DNA of 40,555 nt from Singulisphaera sp. GP187 (GTDB taxonomy: Bacteria; Planctomycetota; GCA-002687715), in NCBI GenBank assembly GCA_945907755.1, contig CAMDTN010000021.1:1-40555 (forward strand), given 5' to 3'. The position numbers were made by a program, and so were the translations under genes. Numbering within the stretch: position 1 is the first letter of the stretch; every line of letters starts with the position of its first letter. Shown here one piece after another: positions 23,298 through 33,110 of this stretch. Under the pieces are notes generated by a model. The model searched no databases, was not told the DNA's origin, and was given only the letters and a program-made list of their open reading frames with translations.

Positions 23298-23954
23298 ATG
23301 CGTTCCGAACTAGTCTGGTCCGAATCTGCGCTCGCGGGGTGGCTCATCGCTGCTCCGTTAGGCGAGCACACTTTGGATGCGGCCGCCATTGCTGGCGAGC
23401 GGCCCTTGGAAATCGAAATCGGTAGCGGCAAGGGCGCGTTCTTGCTGGCCGCTGCGCAGGCGCGGCCCGACACTGTTTTCTTAGGGTGCGAATTGAAAAA
23501 ACTCCATGCGCACTTCGTGGCCTCGCGCTGCGCCAAGCGTGGCTTGAACAACGCTCGCGCAATGCAGGTCGATGGCTTGCGCCTGTTGCAAACGCTGCTG
23601 CCTGCTGCCTGCGCGCAAGCGGTGCATTTGTATTTCCCAGACCCCTGGTGGAAACGCGCGCACAAGAAGCGCAAGGTGTACACGCCGCTATTTTTCGCCG
23701 CCGCTGCGCGCGTGCTGCGGCCTGATGGTCTGCTGCACACCGCCACTGATGTGCCCCATGTCGCCGCAGAGATCGACGCTGCCGTCAACGCAAGTGGCTG
23801 CTTTGCGGCCTTGCCGCCGCCGCCCCTCGACGCCGCGGCGCCACGCTCTAATTTCCACGAAAAAGCACTGCAAAATGGCCATGTCATTGAGCGCCGCTTG
23901 TTCCGGCTTGATGCAGCGCGCACTGCGCAGACAATCTCCCCATGCCCACGCTGA
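23298..23954 (+). CDS. trmB: tRNA (guanine-N7-)-methyltransferase TrmB
   Basis: 218 aa. LEIEIGSGKGAFLLAAAQ is the SAM loop; FLGCELKKLHAHFVASRCAK is motif II; LYFPDPWWKRAHKKRK is the diagnostic TrmB motif that holds the target G46 of tRNA. The C-terminal TDVPHVAAEI is also typical. Makes m7G46 in the variable loop of tRNAs. The ATG at 23298 is chosen because the protein then begins 40 residues before the SAM motif as usual; the frame extends upstream only into the permease gene. Overlaps the next gene by 13 bases. Confidence 0.92.
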   Translation: MRSELVWSESALAGWLIAAPLGEHTLDAAAIAGERPLEIEIGSGKGAFLLAAAQARPDTVFLGCELKKLHAHFVASRCAKRGLNNARAMQVDGLRLLQTLLPAACAQAVHLYFPDPWWKRAHKKRKVYTPLFFAAAARVLRPDGLLHTATDVPHVAAEIDAAVNASGCFAALPPPPLDAAAPRSNFHEKALQNGHVIERRLFRLDAARTAQTISPCPR

Positions 23955-24574
23955 TCCTGATCCCCACGGTGCTCGAAGCCAAGCTGCTGTTCCCCAAGCC
24001 TGTGACGGGCCAAGTGCGCATGGCGCTGTGTGGGTTTTCTCTGGCCATCGCAGGCACGCGCGCGGCGGAATTATTGAGCCGCGAAAAATATGAGCGCGTG
24101 TTGCTGTTGGGCATCGCAGGCAGCTTGGATGTGGATGCCGCTCCGATTGGCAGTGCGCATAGTTTCAGCAGCGTGCGCGTGGATGGCCTCGGTTGCGGCG
24201 AAGGCGCGCGCTTCGAAGATGCCCGCGCATTGAAGATGCCGCTGTTCACTGGCGAAGACGGCGCCGACAAAGAACCACTGTTCGACGAACTCGCCTTGGC
24301 AGGCCCGGGCGCTGCGGCGCTGCTGAGTGTGGCCAGCGCAGCAGGATCGCCAGAAGAAGCGCTGCGCCGGCGGCGGCGCCATCCCACTGTGATCGCAGAA
24401 GACATGGAAGCCTTCGCGGTGGCTTTCGCCTGCGCGCGTGCGGGCGTGCCGCTGCATGTGGTGCGCGGCATTTCCAACATTGCTGGCGAACGCGACAAAG
24501 ATGAGTGGCGCGTGAAGCCTGCTTTGGAAGCCGCGAAGAGCACGGCTCTCGGCCTGCTCGGGCTGGAAAGGTGA
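23942..24574 (+). CDS. mqnB: Futalosine hydrolase MqnB
   Basis: 210 aa, of the nucleoside phosphorylase/hydrolase fold. The N-terminus ILIPTVLEAKLL, the purine-binding GIAGSLD and the ribose-site EDMEAFAVAFACARAGVPLH with VVRGISNIAGERDK match MqnB, which cleaves futalosine to dehypoxanthine futalosine plus hypoxanthine in the alternative menaquinone pathway. The next gene, mqnD, supports this over MTA/SAH nucleosidase. Starts inside the end of trmB (13-base overlap). Confidence 0.9.
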   Translation: MPTLILIPTVLEAKLLFPKPVTGQVRMALCGFSLAIAGTRAAELLSREKYERVLLLGIAGSLDVDAAPIGSAHSFSSVRVDGLGCGEGARFEDARALKMPLFTGEDGADKEPLFDELALAGPGAAALLSVASAAGSPEEALRRRRRHPTVIAEDMEAFAVAFACARAGVPLHVVRGISNIAGERDKDEWRVKPALEAAKSTALGLLGLER

Positions 24575-24575
24575 C

Positions 24576-25394
24576 ATGCGCACTTTGAGCCTCGGCATTT
24601 CTCCTTGCCCCAACGACACCTTCATCTTCCACGGATTGTTGACCGAAGCGGTGCGCCCTGAAGGCTTCAAACTAGCGCTGCACATCGCGGATGTTGAAGA
24701 ACTGAACGCGGGCCTGATCAACGGCGACTTAGATGTGGCCAAGGCATCCTTCCCCGCTGCCGCAGAAGTTGCGAGCACGCATGTCACCTTGCCTTGTGGT
24801 GGGGCGATTGGTTTCGGTGTTGGCCCTGTGCTGCTGGCCCCTGCAGAGCCCGACACACGCAGCACCCAACGCCCACGCGTGCTGCTACCTGGCAAGCACA
24901 CCATGGCCACACTGCTCTGGCGCACTTTCCACAGCGACATTGGGGCAGAAGAAATCCAAGTACGCTTCGACCGCATCATGCCCATGCTGCAAGCGCGGGA
25001 GGCCGAGTATGGCGTGTGCATCCATGAGGGGCGCTTCACCTATGGACGCTACGGGCTGACGCTGCTGGAAGACTTGGGCACGCGCTTCGAAGTGCGCTTC
25101 AAGCAGCCGCTGCCCCTTGGCGGCATCTTCGCCAAAGCGGCGCTAGGGCGTGAAATCCACAGCGCGCTCATCAGCGCCATCCGCGCTTCGTTGGCACTGG
25201 CGCAAAGCGCGCCGGATGCGGCCCTTGCAACGCAACGCCGCCATGCGCGCGAGCTGGATGACGCGGTGATCCGCGAACATGTGCGCTGCTATGTGAACCA
25301 GTATTCCGAGAAGCTCGACGGTGCTGGCCTCGCCGCGCTGGCTGGCGTCGAAGCGTTGCTGCGCAAACCGCTGCCGCCCTTGGCCGGCGCATAG
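24576..25394 (+). CDS. mqnD: 1,4-dihydroxy-6-naphthoate synthase MqnD
   Basis: 272 aa, periplasmic-binding-protein-like fold. The opening LGISPCPNDTFIFHGLLT and the following HIADVEELNAGLINGDLDVA with KASFPAAAEV are the signature of MqnD, which converts cyclic dehypoxanthine futalosine to 1,4-dihydroxy-6-naphthoate. GPVLLAP and the later GVCIHEGRFTY are also family motifs. One base separates it from mqnB. Other pathway genes (mqnA, mqnC, mqnE) are not in the window, so the pathway is split across the genome. Confidence 0.93.
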   Translation: MRTLSLGISPCPNDTFIFHGLLTEAVRPEGFKLALHIADVEELNAGLINGDLDVAKASFPAAAEVASTHVTLPCGGAIGFGVGPVLLAPAEPDTRSTQRPRVLLPGKHTMATLLWRTFHSDIGAEEIQVRFDRIMPMLQAREAEYGVCIHEGRFTYGRYGLTLLEDLGTRFEVRFKQPLPLGGIFAKAALGREIHSALISAIRASLALAQSAPDAALATQRRHARELDDAVIREHVRCYVNQYSEKLDGAGLAALAGVEALLRKPLPPLAGA

Positions 25395-25412
25395 AGCGCG
25401 GCTGCAAACGCT

Positions 25413-25429
25413 GCGGCGCATCACGCCGC
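25413..25429 (+). terminator. Small GC hairpin after mqnD
   Basis: GCGGCG and CGCCGC form a 6-bp stem with loop CATCA, 19 bases after the mqnD stop and 37 bases before the dehydrogenase start. There is no T tract, so the terminator role is tentative. Confidence 0.3.
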
Positions 25430-25465
25430 GTGGTGGTGCGCGGGTCGCGGCGTAGACTGGCCGCC

Positions 25466-26980
25466 ATGAAGGACATCCTCAACGCACTGGGGCTCGCGGC
25501 CATCAATGAAGGCGCTCACGACGGCGAAAAATCGCTTGCGTGTTCCGGCAGCGTGCTGCAATCGCTGAACCCCACCACTGGCGAGCCCATCGCAGCAGTG
25601 CGCTTGGCCACCGCTGTCACTTTGGAAGAGCTGACCGTGGCCACCCAACGCGCGTTCGAGAAATGGCGGACCGTGCCGGCGCCCCAGCGCGGCGAAATCG
25701 TGCGCCGCATCGGCGACGCCTTGCGCGCGAAGAAGGAACCGCTGGGCAAACTTGTCAGCTTAGAAATGGGCAAGATTCTGTCTGAAGGTTTGGGCGAAGT
25801 GCAAGAGATGATCGATATCTGCGATTTCGCCGTCGGGCTGTCGCGGCAATTGTGCGGTTCCACCATGCACAGCGAGCGCCCCGGCCACCGCATGTACGAA
25901 CAGTGGCATCCCCTAGGGCCAGTGGCGATTATCACCGCCTTCAATTTCCCAGTGGCCGTGTGGTCGTGGAACAGCGCGTTGGCTGCAGTATGCGGCGACA
26001 GCGTGCTGTGGAAGCCATCGATGAAGACGCCGCTGTGCGCCATCGCGGTGCAGAACCTGATCGCACCGATTGTCAAAGAGGCTGGCCTCGCTGGTGTGTT
26101 CAGCATGGTTCTCGGCACCGACAGCGATGTGGGCGAACGCGTGGTGGCCGATAAGCGTTTCCCGTTGGTGAGCGCCACCGGTTCGTGCCGCATGGGCCGC
26201 CGCGTGGGCAGCGTGGTTGCGCAGCGCTTCGGGCGCTCGCTGCTGGAACTCGGCGGCAACAACGCCATCACTGTGCTGGAAGACGCAGATTTAGACCTCG
26301 CGCTGCGCGCCATTGTGTTCGGCACCATCGGCACAGCGGGCCAGCGTTGCACCACCACGCGGCGCCTGCTGCTGCACGAGAAGATCCACGATCAAGTAGT
26401 GGAACGCTTGGTGAAGGCCTGCGGGTCGGTGCGCATCGGCGACCCGCTGGAACGCGGCACGCTGATGGGCCCACTGATCGACGAAGACGCGGTGCGCGGC
26501 TATCTGCACGCAGTGGCCACTGCGGAGAAAGAAGGCGGGCGCAAACTCTGCGGCGGCGCACGCATCGAGCGCGCTGGGTGTTTCGTGCAACCCACAGTGA
26601 TCGCAGCTAATACCACCATGCACATCTGGCGCGAAGAAACCTTCGCCCCCATCGTGTATGTGTTCAAAATCAAAACCCTCGCTGAGGCCATCGAACTGAA
26701 TAATTGCGTGGACCAAGGGCTGTCCAGTTCTATCTTCACGCGCGATTTGCTGGCAGCGGAATCTTTCCTTGCTGCCACAGGATCCGATTGCGGCATCGCC
26801 AATGTGAACATCGGCACCAGTGGCGCAGAAATCGGTGGTGCCTTCGGTGGCGAGAAAGACACCGGCGGTGGTCGCGAAGCGGGTTCCGATTCTTGGAAGG
26901 CCTACATGCGCCGCCAAACCAACACCATCAATTGGTCGAAATCGCTGCCGCTCGCCCAAGGCGTCACCTTCGATCTCTGA
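25466..26980 (+). CDS. ALDH7-type aldehyde dehydrogenase (aminoadipate-semialdehyde-like)
   Basis: 504 aa. The sequence is very close to the antiquitin/ALDH7 group: AIITAFNFPVAVWSWNSALA (NAD site), RSLLELGGNNAIT with the general base Glu, the nucleophile Cys295 in GTAGQRCTTTRRL, and the diagnostic C-terminal stretch SGAEIGGAFGGEKDTGGG followed by REAGSDSWKAYMRR. ALDH7 enzymes oxidise alpha-aminoadipate semialdehyde (piperideine-6-carboxylate) in lysine breakdown and also other aldehydes. No other lysine-degradation gene lies next to it, so the physiological substrate is not settled. Start at ATG 25466; a GTG at 25430 would only add 12 atypical residues. Convergent with transketolase, with 8 bases between the stops. 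Confidence 0.92.
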   Translation: MKDILNALGLAAINEGAHDGEKSLACSGSVLQSLNPTTGEPIAAVRLATAVTLEELTVATQRAFEKWRTVPAPQRGEIVRRIGDALRAKKEPLGKLVSLEMGKILSEGLGEVQEMIDICDFAVGLSRQLCGSTMHSERPGHRMYEQWHPLGPVAIITAFNFPVAVWSWNSALAAVCGDSVLWKPSMKTPLCAIAVQNLIAPIVKEAGLAGVFSMVLGTDSDVGERVVADKRFPLVSATGSCRMGRRVGSVVAQRFGRSLLELGGNNAITVLEDADLDLALRAIVFGTIGTAGQRCTTTRRLLLHEKIHDQVVERLVKACGSVRIGDPLERGTLMGPLIDEDAVRGYLHAVATAEKEGGRKLCGGARIERAGCFVQPTVIAANTTMHIWREETFAPIVYVFKIKTLAEAIELNNCVDQGLSSSIFTRDLLAAESFLAATGSDCGIANVNIGTSGAEIGGAFGGEKDTGGGREAGSDSWKAYMRRQTNTINWSKSLPLAQGVTFDL

Positions 26981-26988
26981 CAGCGCCG

Positions 26989-28989
26989 CTACCGTCCAAG
27001 GGCGGTGCGCACGGCGGCGGCGGCCGCTTCAGCGGTAATGCCGAACTCTTTGTACAGCCGCTCCGCGGGCGCTGACGCGCCGTAGTGATCCAGCGTGATG
27101 TAAGAGCCAGCATCGCCCGCCCACCGTTCCCAGCCGAAGCGCGTAGCAGCTTCCACCACGACGCGCACTTTCAGCGAACGAGGCAGCACTTGATCGCGCC
27201 ACGATTCCGGCTGCCGCGCGAACAGCTCCCAACTGGGCATGGAAACCACTCGTGCACGGAGGCCTTCCGCAGCCAAGAGCTCGCGGGCTTTCAATGCCAC
27301 GGACACTTCGGTGCCGGTAGCGATGATGACCGCTTGCGCTGCCCCGCCTTCTGCTTCCGCGAGGATATAGGCGCCACGGTGGAGGCCATCGGCGGCGCCG
27401 AGTTTGGTGCGGTCCAGCGTGGGCGCGTTCTGACGCGACAACACAATGCAAGCAGGCCCGTCGCTGCTGAAGGCTGCGATGTACGCCTCGCGCACTTCGT
27501 TGGCGTCGCAAGGGCGCAGCACCAACATGCCCGGCATCGCGCGCAGCGCAGCCAAGTGTTCCACGGGTTGATGCGTGGGGCCGTCCTCGCCCACGCCGAT
27601 GGAATCGTGAGTGAAAATGTGACGCACCGGCAGCTTGCACAGTGCCGCCAAGCGCAGCGCGGGGCGCATGTAATCGGTGAATACAAAGAAGGTGCTGCCG
27701 TAAGCGATGACGCCGCCGTGCAAAGCCATGCCGTTGACAATGGCGCCCATGGCGTGCTCGCGAATGCCGTAGGCGATGTTGCGCGGGATGCCATCGCCCG
27801 AACCGAACGCGGGCAAGTGTTCCATGGCAGTGAAGTTCGATTCTGCGAGATCCGCCGAACCGCCCACCAATGCGGGCGCCACTTTCGCCAACGCTTGCAA
27901 CACTGCTTGGCCCGCCTTGCGCGTGCCCATGCCCTTCGCGTCCGCTGGGAATGTTGGCAGCGCAGCTTCCCAACCCCGCGCCAACTTGCCGCGCGAAGCG
28001 TCTTCGAACTCTTCCGCCAATGCGGGATGCGCCGTGGCATAAGCACGCCAACGCGCGCGCCACGCTTCGTGATCTGCGCGCCCACGCGCAACCACTGCGG
28101 CCCTGTGCGCTTCCACTTCCGGCGGCACAAAAAACGCTGGCTCTTCCGGCCAACCCATCACGCGCTTGGTGGCCTTCACTTCGTCCGGGCCTAGTGGTGC
28201 CCCATGCGCTTTGGATGAATCTTTCTTGCCCGGCGAGGGCCAACCAATGATGCTGCTGACGCGAATGAAGCTGGGCCGCGCATCGGCGCGTGCTGCCGCG
28301 ATGGCCACGCGCAGAGCCGCGAGGTTTTCTGCCGAATCCACCGACTGCACATGCCAGCCATACGCCGCGTAGCGCGCGCACACATCTTCAGTGAACGTGA
28401 TGTCCGTGCGCCCATCGATGGTGATCTTATTGTCGTCCCAGAAACAGATCAGCTTGCCCAGCTTCAAGTGCCCGGCGAGGGAACTGGCTTCGGCGCTGAC
28501 GCCTTCCATCAAGTCGCCATCAGAAACGATGCACCAAGTGGTGTGATCGACAATGGTGTGGCCTGGACGATTGAAGCGCGCGGCGAGATGCACTTCCGCC
28601 AGCGCCATGCCCACAGCGTTGGCCAAGCCTTGGCCCAGCGGGCCCGTGGTCACTTCCACACCCGGAGTGTGCTTCACTTCTGGATGGCCAGGAGTGAGGC
28701 TGCCCCACTGGCGAAAGTTTTTCAGGTCGTCAATGGAAACTTCGTAGCCGCTCAAGTGCAGCAGCGCGTACTGCAACATCGAAGCGTGGCCGCAAGACAG
28801 CACGAAGCGGTCGCGGTCGGGCCAGTGCGGCATGTGCGGGTCGTGTTTGCGCTCTTCGCTGAAGAGCAACCACCCCAACGGCGCCAAGGCCATGGGCGTG
28901 CCCGGATGGCCAGAGTTCGCGGCCTGCACCGCGTCCATGCTCAAGGCCCGCACCGCATCGACAACCACCGCAACCGAGTCTCGGGTCAT
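26989..28989 (-). CDS. tkt: Transketolase
   Basis: 666 aa. The TPP-binding core is complete: [58 protein letters not shown], and [20 protein letters not shown] with WDDN for the diphosphate/Mg site. The pyrimidine domain has [20 protein letters not shown] with the catalytic Glu; the C-terminal domain begins after about residue 530. Transfers two-carbon units in the pentose phosphate pathway. The ATG at 28989 is preceded by GAGGAG at 7 nt; a start at 29052 is possible in frame but has no support. Confidence 0.96.
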   Translation of the reverse strand: MTRDSVAVVVDAVRALSMDAVQAANSGHPGTPMALAPLGWLLFSEERKHDPHMPHWPDRDRFVLSCGHASMLQYALLHLSGYEVSIDDLKNFRQWGSLTPGHPEVKHTPGVEVTTGPLGQGLANAVGMALAEVHLAARFNRPGHTIVDHTTWCIVSDGDLMEGVSAEASSLAGHLKLGKLICFWDDNKITIDGRTDITFTEDVCARYAAYGWHVQSVDSAENLAALRVAIAAARADARPSFIRVSSIIGWPSPGKKDSSKAHGAPLGPDEVKATKRVMGWPEEPAFFVPPEVEAHRAAVVARGRADHEAWRARWRAYATAHPALAEEFEDASRGKLARGWEAALPTFPADAKGMGTRKAGQAVLQALAKVAPALVGGSADLAESNFTAMEHLPAFGSGDGIPRNIAYGIREHAMGAIVNGMALHGGVIAYGSTFFVFTDYMRPALRLAALCKLPVRHIFTHDSIGVGEDGPTHQPVEHLAALRAMPGMLVLRPCDANEVREAYIAAFSSDGPACIVLSRQNAPTLDRTKLGAADGLHRGAYILAEAEGGAAQAVIIATGTEVSVALKARELLAAEGLRARVVSMPSWELFARQPESWRDQVLPRSLKVRVVVEAATRFGWERWAGDAGSYITLDHYGASAPAERLYKEFGITAEAAAAAVRTALGR

Positions 28990-29066
28990 TAGCAAGCTCC
29001 TCGCGCGCTGGCGTTGTATCAGAGGCACACGCCTGCGGCAGCCCCGTGCCATAGACTCTGCGGGCC

Positions 29067-30542
29067 ATGCACTTTCGCGTTCTTGCTGCCACCGCCACCA
29101 CTCGCACTTTTGCGACGCGGCTGCCCTTTCGTTTTGGGGCGGTGACCATCACAGAACTGCAACGCGTCCTGCTGCATCTGCGTGTGGTCGGACCCGATGG
29201 CCGCGAGGCCGATGGCTTCGCCGCAGATTTCATGGTGCCCCGCTGGTTTGACAAACGCGCGGAAGGAACGCCTGCTGATGATGTGCGCGCGCTCGAAGAA
29301 TCGTTGCGCATCGCGGTGCAGCGCCTGCTGCGCCCCAACGGGAACACGGTCTTCGCCCAGTGGCTGGCTCTTGAACGCGCCACTTTCGAAGGTCTCCGTG
29401 ACGACCCCGACGCAGCGTTGGTGGCGGGCTTCGGGCTGGCACTTGTTGAACGAGCACTGATGGACGCCGCCTGTCGTTGGGCTGGCATCAGTTTCCATGC
29501 GGCATTAGTGCGCAACCTCTTCGCCTTCGACGCGGGCCAAGTAATCGCCGAGTTGGGCAGCTGGCGCGTGGAACTGAATCTTCCAAACAATCCCGCCCGC
29601 ACGGTGCGCTTGCGCCACACGGTGGGCTTCCTCGACGCTTTGCGGCGCACGGACGCAGCCGCCGTGGCCATGCCGATCGACGAGCGGGCTTCCATCGCTA
29701 CAGCGCTGCAAGCGGAAGGCCTGCCCAACGACGGCCTGCCCGCAACGCTGGAGGACGCCATCGACCACTATGGGCTGACGGCCTTCAAAGTGAAGCTGAG
29801 CGGCGACACCACGCGCGACCTTTCGCGTTTGCTGGCTGTGGCCAACTTGCTGGTGGACCGCGTGCCGCGTGCAGCGCTGCGCGTGACACTGGATGCGAAC
29901 GAGCAGTACGCAGACCTCGACGCTCTTGGATTAGTGCTCGATCGACTGACCGAAGACCCAGCGGGGCGGCGCTTTCTTTGCGCACTCGCATTTGTTGAGC
30001 AACCGTTGCCGCGGCGCCTGTGCTGCGCGCCAGAAACCGCTGCGGCCATCCAGCGCTTCGCGCGCCACGCACCGCTGCTGTTGGACGAAGGTGACAGCGA
30101 CACGCTCGCTTTCGCGCGCGCCAGAAGCCACGGTTGGAGCGGCGTGTCAGTGAAGCCTTGCAAGGGAGTGTTTCGAGCATTGTTGAACCGCGGTTTGGTG
30201 GAGCGCAGTAACGGAAAACTCTTCCTGTCCGCGGAAGACCTCACTTGTCCACCAACCACCGCGCTGCAACAAGACCTCGCCTTGGTAGCCAGCCTTGAAT
30301 TGCCGGATGTGGAAAAGAATGCGCACCATTATTTCCGCGGGCTGGATGCGCTGGGTGATGAAGAGCGCAGTGGCGCGCTGCGCACGCATCCGCATTTGTA
30401 TGAACGCAGCGGCGCCATGGTGCACCTTGCTGTACGCAAGGGCCTGTTGAACTTGAGCGACATGGACAGCGTTGGCTTTGGTGCTGGCGCAGACCCGCGC
30501 AACAGCGCGGATGCGATATTGCTTCGCATGGAGGCGCCATGA
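29067..30542 (+). CDS. Enolase-superfamily enzyme (mandelate racemase/MLE-like)
   Basis: 491 aa, longer than the usual 350-400. The barrel metal and lysine motifs are present: [11 protein letters not shown] (the K-x-K acid/base), VTLDANEQY (first metal Asp), [10 protein letters not shown] (second metal Glu), LLDEGDSDT (third acidic position), then [20 protein letters not shown] in the region of the opposite-face lysine. The N-terminal capping part ([20 protein letters not shown]) is typical. It probably abstracts the alpha-proton of a carboxylate (dehydratase, racemase or cycloisomerase); substrate unknown. The coupled oxidoreductase (ATGA overlap) suggests a catabolic pair. Confidence 0.82.
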   Translation: MHFRVLAATATTRTFATRLPFRFGAVTITELQRVLLHLRVVGPDGREADGFAADFMVPRWFDKRAEGTPADDVRALEESLRIAVQRLLRPNGNTVFAQWLALERATFEGLRDDPDAALVAGFGLALVERALMDAACRWAGISFHAALVRNLFAFDAGQVIAELGSWRVELNLPNNPARTVRLRHTVGFLDALRRTDAAAVAMPIDERASIATALQAEGLPNDGLPATLEDAIDHYGLTAFKVKLSGDTTRDLSRLLAVANLLVDRVPRAALRVTLDANEQYADLDALGLVLDRLTEDPAGRRFLCALAFVEQPLPRRLCCAPETAAAIQRFARHAPLLLDEGDSDTLAFARARSHGWSGVSVKPCKGVFRALLNRGLVERSNGKLFLSAEDLTCPPTTALQQDLALVASLELPDVEKNAHHYFRGLDALGDEERSGALRTHPHLYERSGAMVHLAVRKGLLNLSDMDSVGFGAGADPRNSADAILLRMEAP

Positions 30543-31996
30543 GCACAAACGGCGAAGACAATAAGGCCAGTCCGAGCGTTAGCCCGGGCGGCAGTCCGAG
30601 CGTTAGCCCGGGCAAGGTCCGCACCTTCACCCAATTCGCCGCGCAGTGGGCGCAAGCGGCGCCAGAACGCTCTTTGGTGGAACACCCGCAATTGGGCGCG
30701 GGCCCCTTGGCGCAATCCATCACCGTCGAAGGAAAGCAATTGCCCAATCGATTCGCTATTCACCCCATGGAAGGTTGGGATGGCACTGAACAAGGCGCGC
30801 CCAGCGAATGGACATTGCGCCGTTGGGAGCATTTCGGTCGCAGCGGTGCCGCGCTGATTTGGGGTGGCGAAGCTTTTGCAGTGGTGCCCGAAGGCCGCGC
30901 GAATCCGCGACAACTTTGTCGCCATCCGCAAACAGACAACGCCGCGACGCTCGCGAAACTGCGCGCTGCTGTGTTGAAAGGCCGTGCGCAAGCAGGCTTC
31001 ACGGACCAACCATTCCTGCTCGGCTTGCAGCTCACTCATTCCGGTCGCTTCAGTGTTCCGCTGCCCGGAGCGCCAGCACCGAAGCCAGCGCAACGCAACC
31101 CGCTGTTGGAGCAGCGCTACCCACATCACGCCACCGCAGCGCTGATCAGCGACGCAGAACTTGAAGACCTCATTGGTGCCTACGCCGCCACCGCGAAGCT
31201 CGCCTGGAATGCGGGCTTCGATTTCGTGGATCTGAAAGCCTGTCACGGCTACTTGGTGCACGACCTACTTGGTGCGCACACGCGCAGTGGCCCCTTCGGT
31301 GGCAGCTTCAACAATCGCACACGCTTCTTGCGCATGCTGGTGGAAGCGGTGCGCGCAGAATGCATGGGCCTCGGCATCGGCGTGCGCCTGAGCGCGTTCG
31401 ATTGCGTGCCGCACGAAGCAGACCCCGCAACAGGCATTGGTCGGCCAATGCAACACGAATTGCCATGGCGCCACAGCTTCGGAGTGAACCAACAACACCC
31501 CGAGCGCGCCGACTTCAGCGAGCCGCGCGAATTAGTGCGCGCGTTGGAACGCATGGATGTGCGTCTGTGGAATGTGTCCGCAGGCTCTCCCTACTGGTGC
31601 CCGCATGTGCAGCGGCCCGCAACCTTTCCGCCCTCGGATGGATATCTGCCCCCGCGCGATCCGCTCTGCGAAGTGGCTGCACTGTTCGCCGCTGCCGAAG
31701 CCGTGCGCAGCGCGGCCACTGGCATCACCGTGGTGTCCACAGGCGCCACCTACTTGCAGGAGTGGCTTCCCCATGTGGTGGAGGCAGAGATCGCGCGTGG
31801 CGCCACAGATTTCGTGGGCCTCGGGCGCATGGTCCTTTCGGACCCTGACTACCCGCGCCGCCTGCTCCAAGAAAACCGCATCGACCGTCGCCTGCTCTGC
31901 CGCACCTTCAGCGAATGCACCAGCGCGCCACGCGCAGGCCTCATCAGCGGCTGCTATCCGCTGGACCCTGACTACAAGAACCTGCAAGGCCCTTGA
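30539..31996 (+). CDS. Old-yellow-enzyme-like NADH:flavin oxidoreductase
   Basis: 485 aa. A 24-residue low-complexity opening with SPSVSPGGSPSVSPG precedes the barrel. FMN-barrel motifs follow: NRFAIHPMEGWDG, GLQLTHSGRFS, FDFVDLKACHGYLVHDLLGA, then HTRSGPFGGSFNNRTRF, and VVSTGATYLQEWLP with GATDFVGLGRMVLSDPDYPR for the phosphate site. The active-site pair normally reads H-G-A-H-G-Y; here it is K-A-C-H-G-Y, so one His/Ala step is changed. No C-terminal Fe-S/FAD domain follows, so this is the short single-domain OYE form. It reduces activated alkenes or a related substrate with NAD(P)H; the substrate is unknown. Confidence 0.85.
   Translation: MSTNGEDNKASPSVSPGGSPSVSPGKVRTFTQFAAQWAQAAPERSLVEHPQLGAGPLAQSITVEGKQLPNRFAIHPMEGWDGTEQGAPSEWTLRRWEHFGRSGAALIWGGEAFAVVPEGRANPRQLCRHPQTDNAATLAKLRAAVLKGRAQAGFTDQPFLLGLQLTHSGRFSVPLPGAPAPKPAQRNPLLEQRYPHHATAALISDAELEDLIGAYAATAKLAWNAGFDFVDLKACHGYLVHDLLGAHTRSGPFGGSFNNRTRFLRMLVEAVRAECMGLGIGVRLSAFDCVPHEADPATGIGRPMQHELPWRHSFGVNQQHPERADFSEPRELVRALERMDVRLWNVSAGSPYWCPHVQRPATFPPSDGYLPPRDPLCEVAALFAAAEAVRSAATGITVVSTGATYLQEWLPHVVEAEIARGATDFVGLGRMVLSDPDYPRRLLQENRIDRRLLCRTFSECTSAPRAGLISGCYPLDPDYKNLQGP
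30569..30616 (+). repeat. Two 24-bp tandem copies inside the oxidoreductase gene
   Basis: AGTCCGAGCGTTAGCCCGGG plus four more bases occurs twice in direct succession (30569-30592, 30593-30616); the first 21-22 bases are identical. It encodes SPSVSPGG then SPSVSPGK, in frame, just after the start codon. Whole-codon unit length means copy-number changes would not break the gene. Confidence 0.85.
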
Positions 31997-32030
31997 AGTG
32001 ATAGCCACTTCCGCTCGCCGCAAACTCGGA

Positions 32031-33110
32031 TCATGTCACGCGAGCCGCAGCGGCAAGGGCGCGCAGAGCGGCGTAGTGCGCGGCGTCGCGTTGCAACTCT
32101 TGGTGATTGAGCAGCATGGGGTTGGATTGCCAGCCGTTGAGACAACTCAAGTACGCAATACCCGCTTTGTAATCGCCCACTGGTGGTTCAAAGAGCTTGC
32201 GGCTCAAAGCTTCGAGCGGTGCCATGCGCGCCATCCAACCAACAGCGTCGTTAGTCTGCAAGCAATGGAGTGCACTGCTTAGCGGAGCTGCGATCACATC
32301 CAACACTCCCAGCAGCGCGTGAGAAAAATCGCCGAGCGCAACGCGGCGCGCACCAAAGTGCGTGAAGCCGGTGATGGCACCCACTTGTTGCGCCGTGCCG
32401 CACATCAACGCAGGGAAGTTCCAGTCATCGCCGGTGAGCACAAATTGTTCGCGGGGCAGCAATTCTCGGCGTAGCGCCACTTCTGCTTCGGGATCCAGCA
32501 GCGACCACTTCACAGCGCGGATGGAATCGGCGTGGTCTTTCAAAATGCGCTGAAAACTGTCGCCCGGAAAATCGTGCCGCAGTTGCGGCTGAAACACCGC
32601 GCCCAATCGATGCAAGATCAGTGGCGCGCCCAGTTCTCTCGCGATGGCGCCAAAGACTTCGCAGTAGGTTGCCTCACTCGCCTGTGCCAGAGCCAGCGTT
32701 GTCAGCGGCAGCAACGCCACTTCGCCGCCGTGGGCACGAATCCAGCGCCCTTGCTCCACCACCGCATCCACGATGCGCGCTACTTGTACGCTGTCGCCAA
32801 CTTGTTCCGCCCCAGCCCCCGCTACAAAACCGTGCTGCAGATTCTGCGCCGCGGTGCGCGCGATCAGTTCCTTCGCGAGTGGCCAACCCAAGGACTGCCG
32901 CTGGGCCGTGTCCATTGCTTCGGCGATGGTCATGCCCGCGTCGGCCAGCCGCGTGCGCACGCGCGCAGTGCCCGCCCAGTCGATGTGCGCGGCAAGCTCT
33001 GCTGTGCCACCCGGTCGAGCAGCACTGTGCGCCACACCCGCATAGTTGTCGTGCACAACGACGTGGGCCGCAGCGCAGCACCACCGAACAGCGACCCCCT
33101 TCGCAAGCAT
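32031..33110 (-). CDS. DUF993 (dihydrodipicolinate-synthase-like) protein
   Basis: 359 aa. The opening AAAHVVVHDNYA, followed by IDWAGTARVRTRLADAGMTI and AEAMDTAQRQSLGWPLAKEL, is characteristic of DUF993, a class I aldolase-like (DapA superfamily) TIM-barrel family. Later motifs fit as well: LILHRLGAVFQPQL, RAVKWSLLDPEAE with a candidate Schiff-base lysine (K in AVKWSLL), FVLTGDDWNFPALMCG and LGDFSHALLGVLD. The physiological reaction of the family is unknown to me. It is convergent with the oxidoreductase gene and has no ribosome site visible before the ATG. Confidence 0.82.
   Translation of the reverse strand: MLAKGVAVRWCCAAAHVVVHDNYAGVAHSAARPGGTAELAAHIDWAGTARVRTRLADAGMTIAEAMDTAQRQSLGWPLAKELIARTAAQNLQHGFVAGAGAEQVGDSVQVARIVDAVVEQGRWIRAHGGEVALLPLTTLALAQASEATYCEVFGAIARELGAPLILHRLGAVFQPQLRHDFPGDSFQRILKDHADSIRAVKWSLLDPEAEVALRRELLPREQFVLTGDDWNFPALMCGTAQQVGAITGFTHFGARRVALGDFSHALLGVLDVIAAPLSSALHCLQTNDAVGWMARMAPLEALSRKLFEPPVGDYKAGIAYLSCLNGWQSNPMLLNHQELQRDAAHYAALRALAAAARVT

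Noticed and set aside
27085-28194. 369-aa plus-strand frame opposite transketolase
   Set aside because: Entirely antisense to a gene with all its catalytic motifs; composition is shadow-like.
30569-30616. Possible start of a CRISPR-like repeat array
   Set aside because: Only two directly adjacent copies with no spacers, inside a coding frame.
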